In this document: one piece after another, positions 1 through 9,410 of the stretch
How the letters are laid out: each line of letters starts with the position of its first letter
How positions within the stretch are numbered: position 1 is the first letter of the stretch
Assembly (NCBI GenBank): GCA_008360975.2
Contig: CM039179.1
Location: 52,985,166-53,049,165, forward strand
DNA length: 64,000 bases
From: Lichenostomus cassidix
Taxonomy: Eukaryota; Chordata; Aves; Passeriformes; Meliphagidae
Reading direction: 5' to 3'
The notes under the pieces: model-generated
Database searches by the model: none
What the model was told of the DNA's origin: nothing
The model's input: the letters and a program-made list of their open reading frames with translations, nothing else
Made by a program: the position numbers and the translations under genes

Positions 1-1324
1 TTTATTTTCCATTAAAAAAGGTAAATTGTTTTTTCAAGTTTCTCTTTTAAGCCTCCTTATCAAAAATCTTTCCATAAGGAAAATATTCCCAGAATGTTTT
101 CTTTGAAGTTGTTTTTCCTTCATGATATTCCTTTGTCATCTTAACAGAAAGTATACCATAATAGTTCAGAAAAGAAAGTGAAATAGTTTTTGTTGATGCA
201 AAATCTCCATATCTGAAATAAAATATTTCAACAGCTATTAAAAACATGTCATGCTTGAATATATATTCTGATATGCAAACCTGCATCTCATTCTGCAAAA
301 TTTAATTTGGCTTACTGTGAACTGGATTTTTTAGTGGCTTCTCCCTGTCTGGAAAATCAAGGAGAGAAATCAAGGCTTTTAATTCACAACTGTATTGAGC
401 AAAAAAGTTTAAAGTACCTGATTTGTAAACTCAAAATGCAACTTGGCTGTCTAAATTCAGCAGGTTTTATTTCCAACTACCCAGTGTAGAAATGTTTTTT
501 TAATTACAGCTTGGTTTATAACAATGGATAGGATCTGTAGCCAAATTTGTCCCTGTGAGACATTCAGCAGTGGAACAATAGTATAATTATTTCTGGGATC
601 CCTGATTAGCAAAAACAATACAATAGTCATACAAAGCTTGAAGGTTTGGTTTTTGGAATGAAAAAGAAGCAAAATCTCCTCTTAATTCTGATTTCTGTAA
701 CTTGCTGTATGATTCAAACACGTAATTGGAAATAAAATGCATTTTAGAAGCTAGTGTACTATGGAAAAAAAGGAGTGATTTTGAAACCCAGTGCTTATAC
801 TTCCTGCATTAAAGTTCTGTTTCCAACACAGCTCATAACTCACCTGCTACAGGACATTTCAAACACTTGATATCACATGCTGTGATTTTTCCTGTACTTC
901 AGGCTTTTAGCACTCAGGTCAACAAAACACCTTACATTATTTGCAGCCCACTTTCTACCCTTGTGTGAGTGTGTCTGGGAAAATAGGGCAGCAGCAAAAA
1001 AGCTTAGTCTCATAAGTGGTGCCCAAATCTCACTAGTATTGGCCCACCTTTTTCTAGAAATCAGTGCTGAGTTACAACTTCTGCCCATACTTTTGGTTAA
1101 GTAAGGATTTCAAGATTGTAAATATAATGCTCTATGCAACTTTTCCAAAGCCACAGATTTATATAGAATGAAATTACAAATTGAGGTATCAGAATACATT
1201 TTATAAAGCTAAGATTGTCAAAAATGAAGTACTTCAGTAGAAAATTATAGTTTCAGCTCTGGTAAAATATGAAATTGCTCCAAATGCTTCCAGATTTTCT
1301 TTTATTTTCAGTTAGAATTGACTG

Positions 1325-1605
1325 AGTCACAGAATCACAGAATGGCTGAGCTTGGACAAGGCCTCTGGAGGGTGTCTAGTCAACCCCCTGATCAAGCAGG
1401 GATAATTGCAGCTGCTTGTCCAGAACTGTGTCCAGATGGCTTGTGAATATCCCCAAGGAGGGAGACAGCACAGCCTATCTAGATGTCTTGTGTCAGTGCT
1501 CAGCCACCCTCCCAGGAAAAAAAGCTTCCTGATGTTCAGAACCTCCCATGTTTCACTTTGTGCCAATTACCTGCCCTGTTGTTGGGCACTGTTGAATTCC
1601 TCATA
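1325..1605 (-). mobile_element. CR1 LINE 3' fragment
   Basis: On the + strand the block opens with TCACAGAATCACAGAATGG, the reverse complement of the CR1 3' terminus. It continues with the familiar antisense 3'-UTR and ORF2-end wording (CAACCCCCTGATCAAGCAGG, then CAGAACTGTGTCCAGATGG). About 280 bp remain, 5'-truncated as usual for CR1 and moderately diverged. It is an inactive fragment inside the upstream intron. Confidence 0.88.
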
Positions 1606-3097
1606 TTAAGAAGGAGTGAGAAAAACTGAACAGGAGCATATGTGGAAGGAAAAATGATAAGCTACAACACAAATATATTTTTAAGAGTTTTTGGTATCTC
1701 CAAAGGTTCTGCTTTTCTGTACTTGATCAGTAAGATTAGAGTAACCCCACCCTCTGCCATCCATTCCACATCTCCACACAAGAGTTTTTGTTGCTGTTTT
1801 TATTAGCATTTTCAAGTACCACAGTTATTACTTATATTCAGTAATTTCACAAATTACAGTTGTTAGATAGTACTGGGTACCTATTTGACTTTGGTGTAGC
1901 AGGGAAAAAGGAGCCAGACCAGTTTCATGTGTCTTTGATTTGATGTAATTTTGGTTATTACTATGTTAAAAAGGTGTTGGCTGGCTGACCACCTAATCCA
2001 AAACCAGGGAAAAAAATGTGTTGCTGTTACGCTTGAACTGTCCTCTTTGCAGCACAGGGGTTTGCTATCCATTATCATCATCTGAGATGGTGTATGTCTT
2101 GTGGGTGTGAAGTCATGCTTCACCTAGATGAGCTTTATAGACTCAGCTGCAATAGGTGATTAAAGGAGAACGATTCCATATAACTGATACTAATTGTTTT
2201 CCTGAATTTTAATCTCAGCCCAAGTTCAAAAATCCATTGAGTCAAATTGTTCTGATTTATACATTGAAATTACTTTGACACAGTTTAAAATTGTATTTCT
2301 TTGACTGAATTCTTCTTTCAGTTTGGCTTTCACATAACAATGATGTGATATTTTCTGATTAAAAATAAGGACTTGATTTTTTTCAGGACCTGAAGAAAAC
2401 CTCTATTCCCCCCACCAAATGTTTGTTCATAATTGAGTATGTCATAAATTTTAGATGTGAATTTTGCCAAGTGTTGGGACCTGAACCATAACCTTACCTC
2501 ATGCTGTATAGAATCCCACGTATGTTGTAGCATAATTAAAATTGGAATTACTTGTTATCATTAGTCCCAGTGTTGTACCAACCATAAACCTCATTACTCT
2601 GAATAACTTGATTCTGTCTTTAGGTAAAAAGAATTTAATTCTGCAGCTGGCTGCACAAGGGAGTAGATAAACACAAACATGGTCTAAGCATGTTGGATTT
2701 CCTTCTGAAAGAAGAGTCTCTGTTTCTACTGTTGTGGAGACAAGAAATTCAGTGTACACTCAGTGAGGTGCAGAGATCCCAGGCTGGACTCCAGCAGCCA
2801 GGCAGGAGGGTTCTGGACCAGGCAGTGGATGTAGTGGCCACATATCACATTACTTAACACTTTCCATAAGCTCTCAGTATATTGAGGACACTCTTTCCTT
2901 GCAATTACTGACATGCTTAAGATTAAGCATTTGCTTTGAATCTCCTTTTGCAGAAGGCTGGTTCCCCTCATTGTTTTGACAGCACAACTTAATCTAAAGT
3001 TTCTCGAGGGACTGCATGTTGATCATCCGTCATCTCTGGAACTGGATCACTGTTTACATAATTTAAAATAATATGTGGATTCCTTGGTGGGTGGCTG

Positions 3098-3620
3098 TCA
3101 TGGGTGAGAGCGGGAACTTCAGAGAAAGTTTATTAGAGAAGCTCTGCTGTTGAGTCAGGGGGTGCAGAAAGGCCTCCTTGCTTTCTAAACTCCTTCCCAG
3201 AGAGGAATTTAGGTGTGACTGGATGCAGTTTTAACCCCAGACTTTGTCAATTGTTGAAGTAACTTTGTCCCGCAGGATTAATGATGGCAATCAGATAAAT
3301 TTATATAAAGGTGAATTAAAGGTGAATTAATTTATTAATTTATATAAAGGTGAATTAATTTATTAATTATCTGACAAATGATTAGACAAAAGATCTTAAT
3401 CAGAATTACTTACTACAGAGTATAAAAGCTAAAATGACTAGCAGTGTATAGTGTAATTATAGTGCACTGTATCAAAGCAATTACATAACGCTAGCAAAAA
3501 GAAATCATGGTTAAGTAGAGACAGATGTAACACACCACACCAGATCTCTTTCAGCCTCGAGGAGTATCCTTGAAGGGCCTTCTCCACTTCAAGGGGGAAA
3601 ACTTCATACACACACTCCAA
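3098..3620 (+). mobile_element. Possible degraded LTR
   Basis: The block opens TGTCATGGGTGAGAGCGGGA, a start typical of avian retroviral LTRs, with GC content above its surroundings. About 320 bp later there is a TATA-like GTATAAAAG (near 3420), where a U3 promoter would sit. I could not find matching target-site duplications and the 3' end is uncertain. It could equally be ordinary intron. Confidence 0.3.
3298..3369 (+). repeat. Imperfect AT-rich tandem duplication
   Basis: The string TTATATAAAGGTGAATTAA appears twice, about 40 bases apart. AGGTGAATTAATTTATTAAT also occurs twice, giving a nested local duplication of roughly 70 bp. It is probably replication slippage. It lies in the possible LTR described over the same region. 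Confidence 0.8.
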
Positions 3621-4339
3621 GAAGGAATATGTGAGAGGAACTGAACTGTAGGAAAATGGGCTGGACTTTTACAGTGTGTAGTGACTGACTGTCAGTGATA
3701 TGTCTCCAGGTCTCTTTAGCAACTTATCTGACAAATCTTTGCCTCACTATCAGGATCTTAATTTGGAGTTGCTCAGCCAAACTGCAGAATTCAATGCCAA
3801 AACCAGCACATGACAGCGCCTCTCAGCCCACCACTGATAGCTTGCAAAATAGGGCATTATTTGAGTTTCACTATGTTCCAAGGCAAATCACCCTGCTAAA
3901 GTGGCTCAGAAAGGCAAGAAAATATACTTTTCTCTTATCATTTAAAGAATTAATTTAAAAATTGCTAGTACTATCAGCTAAGAAGTTGCCAGTATTAGTG
4001 TTAGGCCTGTGTCATTTTACTGGCTGACTTGTCCCTGTCACTGTCTGTATAGAGTCAGAGCAGATTTCAGCTAGTATGAGCAATTTTTGTTACCCAAGAT
4101 CAGTATTTTTACTATATAACTCATGAAATAGGACATTTTTGTAGTTATGTATTTTTCTGTTTATTTAGGCAGTTAATTAATTATAGGAGTTTAATTATTT
4201 TGTGGCACCTAAAACTGAATTTGTCATCTCCTCCCCTATTTTAGGGCTTAATTTTCTCACTCATTCATGTCTTCTCATAGAGTCTTCTAGGTTTAAAAGA
4301 AATGAAAGCAATCTCCTTTCCTCAGATCATGGTGGACCT

Positions 4340-4360
4340 GGGGAGGGGGGTGGGGTGGGG
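4340..4360 (+). other. G-quadruplex motif on the sense strand
   Basis: Four G runs (GGGG, GGGGGG, GGGG, GGGG) are separated by single bases A, T and T. Runs of four or more with one-base loops predict a very stable parallel quadruplex in DNA and in the nascent PCDH9 transcript. It lies about 2.05 kb upstream of the exon. Confidence 0.85.
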
Positions 4361-4999
4361 AAGATGCATCACCACAGTTTGCCTCTTGCTGACTTTACTA
4401 GTGACAGAAATTCTTTGCTTGGAAAAACAGATCTCCAAATTTATATTTCTGAAATTAGATGCAGAAAGAGAAGAATTAAAGTTGTGTAGTTAACTGCATT
4501 TCTGTTTTGCTGATATTGAAGGGAAATAACCTGCTAGTGATTAAAAATTCATGAGTGTGGTAGTTCGAGAACCAAAAAATTTGTAAGAAAAAGTAACCGA
4601 GTGTGAGGTAAAAGTTTTTCTTAGTGGCATATATAGAGTTAGGTTCTCTGTTGATGTAATGAATACAGTGCAACGACTCAGAGGATCTATTTAGTTTTCT
4701 GCAGCTGGATTCTAATCCTAAAGCTAGAAAAGGAACTTAAAAGCAAAATACTAATTATAAAATCACAGCCAAGAGCAAATAGTATTACATTTATTTCTAT
4801 ACTGAATAACACAGTAATCTAAAGTTGACTTAATCAACTATGTCCACCCAAGGGAGATGAATAAAAAGAAACCTGGTAGATTATATTGATCTTCATATAA
4901 AATGGTAGCAATTACCATTAACAAATAGTCTTTAATAAGCAAACATACAGTTAGTACTATTAACTTGAAGTTTTTTCTCATTAAAAGAAAAGTGAAAAA

Positions 5000-5029
5000 G
5001 GGGTGGTGGGGTGGGAAGGAAAGTTGGGG
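5000..5029 (+). other. Second G-quadruplex motif on the sense strand
   Basis: G runs GGGG, GGGG, GGG and GGGG have loops of 4, 1 and 10 bases, predicting a weaker quadruplex than the one at 4340. Both sit on the transcribed-sense strand within 700 bp of each other and about 1.4-2 kb upstream of the exon. Confidence 0.65.
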
Positions 5030-6333
5030 CCTGATGCTTTTTCAGGATGGATACAGGGCACCTATTTTAACTACTTTAAAAAGTGTTAACTAGTGGAAGA
5101 TATGTGTTGTAGTATTTTCCTGATGTTTCTTTCTTTTCTGGCTCTGTAGAAATCTTGAATTATTAGCTTAGATATACCCCATAAATTTCAGATGACTAAT
5201 ATTGATAAGAAGTAACCACTAAACTAAACAGTTATTAAGCTTAAGAGAAACTTTGTGGATCTCTACTTCATCCTAAACTAATCTAGCAAACCAGACCACT
5301 GAAGCTGCTGAAACTTGTTTTTGTGGGAAGATGTACTTAACTTAATTTAACCACTCTCTTGAGATACTCTTAAACTAGTTGTTTCTGATCCTCCAAAGAT
5401 GCAGTATTTTGATCCATGAAGACCTGTAATATTCCTTTCATGAATCCAACAGTCATGGTTTCTAAACAATTTGCAGCGGTGCTATCTGCTCTGAAGCTCT
5501 TGGGGAATCACTGTATCATTCTGTGGCCACAATTCAAAAGTTAGATTATTTCTCCAGATGAGAGAGGTTCAAAATCAATAATGGTTAACTAATCTAAGTG
5601 TACACTGAAGGGTTTTGGGTTTTTTTTCCCCTTTTGAGATGGCTACAGGTTTCTTGTTTTAAGAAGTTCAGGAAAATGTGTAATTCTGCCTCTCAGTTCC
5701 TGTGTTCTTTTGTACAAACTCTCTGCTGTTTTATTTTTATTTCTTTTACCAAAATGATAATTGTTTATTCTGTCATTGCATTCTATGATTCTCTGCTGAC
5801 CACTGTGATTTCACAGATATATTATCAATGCTAATTATCCATTTTAGGTACATAACCTATATCAGTTAAATATCCTTATAGATAGCAATTTATTCATGCT
5901 ACTATTCCTGAAAGATGACAAGCATTTTTATGGGTTTGTTTACCTTGGTGGATGTCTTTTTTTTCCCAGTTTGAACAGTAATAGTACAGATTTTAACCTC
6001 AGAAATACATAGTTATTACATTTTCAGATGTCATTTGTGTTTCATAACATAGTTTGCAACAGTTTCTGCTTCTCAGAGAGAGGGTTTTTTTAATAGATGA
6101 TGTTTTGAAAGTTATGAGAAATATACCTAATTTTCCACTGATCAATTTCTTATAAGAAGCTTACTTCACAGATGAGCACATATAGACCTCTGAAATTTGG
6201 CTCTCCCATCTGCCAACTTCCCATATAAAAGCAAGCCAAAAAAAAAGACAAATGAGTTAACAAACAAATGAGCAAATATAATAGCAATTGCTTCATAAGC
6301 ATTGCCAGGTATCTATTTCTATGTCAAAAGTTT

Positions 6334-6349
6334 AAAAAAAAAAAAAAAA
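6334..6349 (+). repeat. Poly(A) run just upstream of the exon
   Basis: Sixteen A bases in a row end 59 bases before the exon, upstream of the predicted branch point. It is likely length-variable, with no assigned role. Confidence 0.9.
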
Positions 6350-6374
6350 TAGGCAAGAGAACAGAAAAGAAGAG

Positions 6375-6408
6375 CACTAATCAGTGTGTCCTGTGCTCTT
6401 CTTTGTAG
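6375..6408 (+). promoter_or_regulatory. 3' splice site of the PCDH9 exon with branch-point candidate
   Basis: A CACTAAT branch-point match (yUnAy, branch A at 6380) lies 28 nt before the acceptor. It is followed by a pyrimidine-rich run (CCTGTGCTCTTCTTTG) and the terminal TAG. This geometry is typical of a vertebrate U2-type intron and fixes the exon start at 6409, which also keeps the reading frame open and continuous with the protocadherin tail. Confidence 0.8.
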
Positions 6409-6610
6409 TCCCAGCGCCGTGTTACATTTCACCTCCCCGATGGCTCCCAGGAAAGCTGCAGTGACAGTGGTCTGGGAGACCACGAGCCAGTGGGTGGTGG
6501 AACCCTGATCTCACACCCTCTCCCTCTGGTTCAGCCGCAGGACGAATTCTACGACCAGGCTTCACCGGACAAGAGGACTGAAGCTGATGGCAATTCTGAC
6601 CCCAACTCGG
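6409..6610 (+). CDS. PCDH9: Protocadherin-9 cytoplasmic-tail exon (internal exon, partial gene)
   Basis: This internal exon is read from the first base after the acceptor AG: 67 full codons plus one G, which completes a codon in the next exon (phase 0 entry, phase 1 exit). No stop occurs in frame. The translation starts [12 protein letters not shown], has [11 protein letters not shown] at residues 17-27, then [18 protein letters not shown], and ends [12 protein letters not shown] recognise this from memory as the intracellular tail of PCDH9, a single-pass delta-1 protocadherin that mediates homophilic adhesion in the nervous system. Residues 3-7, RRVTF, match the CM3 motif of delta-1 protocadherins, which fits the RVxF consensus for docking protein phosphatase 1; the acidic DSGLGDHE block is also family-conserved. 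The large ectodomain exon and the C-terminal exon are outside the window. The split G would give D if the next exon begins AT, as expected for PNSDG in mammalian PCDH9. The closest alternatives are PCDH11X or PCDH7, whose matching segments differ more. Base composition is clearly richer in GC than the flanking intron. Confidence 0.93.
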
Positions 6611-6616
6611 GTGAGT
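6611..6616 (+). promoter_or_regulatory. 5' splice site of the downstream PCDH9 intron
   Basis: GTGAGT follows the exon end TCGG. It is a near-consensus U1 donor. Splicing here leaves a phase-1 overhang, consistent with the known continuation of the PCDH9 tail. Reading through instead gives a stop at 6622-6624 after four extra codons. Confidence 0.85.
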
Positions 6617-9410
6617 CACAATAACTGCTCTGCTAATCTAGTTGCTTTGCTGACTTGGTTACTTTCTTTTTCATCCCTTTGAGCTTTGCAATGATGGAAA
6701 TGTTTTTAAGCATGTGCATGATTATTTGGTCATATTAGTTCATAAGGATTGTTAGGAAATAATGTGCATTGTGTTTTAATTTGGCTGTGGAAACAAAAGT
6801 ATATCCAGCAGAATAAATGGCTTCATACTAATTGCACAGTAAGTAAGAATACCTGGGGAGAAGGATGTCCTTCAAGGCAGCAAGTTTTTCTTGATGCTTG
6901 TAGTGCTGTAGCTATTTAGCTTTAGACTTTGTTTTAGGAAAGTCATTCTAAATTTAGAATTGAGAGTTAAATTTAAAGTTCAAGGACATGGAGGTTGCAC
7001 TGTCTTTTAGATAAACATAGAAATCAGTAAATCAGTGAAGCCCTGAAAATTTGAAAGAACCCACATTTCGTAACATTCTTACAATTCCCCCTTCTGACAT
7101 CAAGAATCACAGGGTTTCCTTGTTAGGTTGGAATGGCATGATGTTTTGGAGCTGTCAGATACAGGTTTTCATACAAATATTAAGAATACACTATTTGATT
7201 TGGGAACTTCTGCCTTTCTCTTCTTTCCGTCTTTATAATACGTTTACATTATTGCTGTGTTTTTGTGAGAGCACGAGGAATTGAAACTAGGTCATAACCA
7301 ATACTGTGACTAGTATCTTGGCATTGGAATGTGGAATGCAGAGACTTAGACCTACTGAAAACAGGGAGGGGGAAGTAGCATTGCTCTTAAACTTCTTGTT
7401 TTCTGTCTAGAATGTGGAGACAAAGGTTAAAAGTCTCATCTGTGCTCTTGGAAGGTAATTGAACGTGAGCTCTCTTGCATCCCAGGAGTATAGAAATAAG
7501 AATTAGTTTTTGTCTTTGGCATTTCTCCCTTTTGTATAGATGATTAAGTTGTCACTGGGCCTGTACAAACCAGGAAAGAAGGTGGCCTTGGGATCTGATG
7601 AACAATATTAAGGTCCATCTTCTCATTTGGGCAGAGCTGGATCTGAATGATGACATTTACATCATGGCAGATGACAACATGAACTGTGGAATATTGACTT
7701 TGGAAATATTTTTCTCATATTTTTATGGGAAGACCAAGAGGTTCTGTTGGATGAAACTCTACAAAGAAACAATTTGAAATGTTTTACTGTGTGAGAGTTG
7801 CATTCTGGTTTCTTTTCCTCTGTTTTCCTTTTCTCATTTTTTTCCCCCTGGATATGACACCTGCATTTTATTTTCTTTACCAAAACAGAAATTTTTTTGG
7901 AACTATGATGTTAAACCCTTAATCTGTAGAAATACAAAGAATGAGAAAAGAATAGCAACTATGAATGGATTGACTTTGGAGCAAGAATGTGTGTCTGCTT
8001 AAGCAAGTGTGGAGCTTAAGTGGAATTATCCGGTTAATTCTCTGACCACGTATGAGACTTGTGAAAGATTTAACAACATCAGAGAGGAGTTTTTAAGGCA
8101 GCCTTGCATGTTGGCACTGTTGCTTTGGCTTCACAGACTTTGAATTGTACATCTCTTCAAAATGAGGCATAAAAATCCTCCAGGAGAGTTAGGAAAAAAA
8201 GCTTACTAAACTTCACAGCAAGTCACTAGAAGTGTAGTTTTGGAAATTTTGTGTTAAACAAATTGTACAAACTTATTCTATTAATCATGATCATCTACTC
8301 ATGCCTAATACGGACACTAATAGAAGATTAGAGAGAATGAGTAAGTGTTCTTAAAAGCTATAAGTTTTAATATGTTTGTGGAAATGTCTGATTTAACCTT
8401 AGGGATGTCAAAGTTACGAGAAAAAAAATGAAAATCCAACCATCAAGCTCTACTGATGATCAGTGAATTTTTGAAGTATAGGGTTTCTTGCTTTTTATCA
8501 GATATTGAAACAGTACATTCCATATGTCACCAAATCTCACAAATTAAGAAGGGAATGATATGGTCAGTACTGGGACAGAAATTTTCCTATGAAATTCCAG
8601 GCCAGGATGGGAGTGATACTGCACATTAGATGGCTTTAACTTTTATATTGTATTCAGTATCAAGCCTAGGCACTCTGTCAAAAGTTATTTTGCTACTGTA
8701 GGCCCAAGTTTTTGGATGGGACATGAAATGAGGTTTAAAGCAGTTTATGGTTATTGAAGATCCTGTGGAAATTCTTAGAAAAGAAAAATGCTATCTGGTA
8801 CTGAGCAATCTTACTTTGTGGATATTTACATGTGTTCATGGTTAAAATAACTGATGTAGTATCATTTGAACATTGTATTCTTTGACACTGCTAAGCTGAA
8901 TTTCCAGTTCCACTGTAGTGAAATGTTCCGTAGTTGTATTTAACTGTAGAGGTAGTTTCATTTCAGTGGCTGTTTAAGGGATTGCTGGTTATGAAAATAC
9001 TTGGGACCTGCTAAGGTAAAAGATACAACTATAAAGAATGGAAAAATGCCCTAGTGGACAGTTGTAGTATTATCATGTACATGTACTGCTACCAGTTTTG
9101 GATGATAAGTGTTGCATAACTATATTTTTATTTTAAATGATTCAACTAAAGAGAAAGAACAGTATTTACAGGAATGTTTGCAAATGACCTCTACACTAAA
9201 AATACAGATTTGTTCCATGGTATTTTTATGAAAGTTCATTCAAAGTGAAAGTTTGCTGCAGCTCATGAGAATGTGATGTTAATCTTGGTAGTAAAGTCCT
9301 TGCCTCATGCTGAGAGCAATTTTGGTTAATGACTTTAATGCTCAGTGAATTGTGTGGGTTATTACTGTACACTTCGAACTTATGTGAATAAAAATACAGC
9401 CATTGTTTCT
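6617..9410 (+). other. Start of downstream intron; possible alternative 3' UTR if the intron is retained
   Basis: Reading through the donor from the exon gives residues GESQ and then TAA at 6622-6624. The following 2.8 kb contains no recognisable repeat, except short homopolymer runs, and no long open frame. It ends in a candidate poly(A) site at 9387. Delta-1 protocadherins such as PCDH7 and PCDH1 are known to make alternative cytoplasmic tails, so a retained-intron terminal exon is plausible. Nothing here proves transcription; the default reading is plain intron. Confidence 0.3.
9387..9392 (+). terminator. Candidate poly(A) signal AATAAA
   Basis: AATAAA sits in a TGTGAATAAAAATACAG context and is followed by a T/GT-rich stretch (about 9404-9430) of the type that serves as a downstream element. 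It would serve the hypothetical retained-intron PCDH9 transcript. AATAAA also occurs by chance in AT-rich introns, and another copy lies near 9607. Confidence 0.3.

Larger units (their letters stand above)
1..6408 (+). other. PCDH9 intron upstream of the tail exon
   Basis: AT-rich non-coding DNA, assigned to an intron because the exon at 6409 has an acceptor site. Within it I see a CR1 fragment, a possible LTR, two G-rich quadruplex motifs and a 16-A run 60 bases before the exon; these are listed separately. The short open frames here show no protein-like pattern. Confidence 0.8.

Noticed and set aside
6422..6619. 65-codon minus-strand open frame over the PCDH9 exon
   Set aside because: Antisense shadow of the real exon, with no splice or family support.
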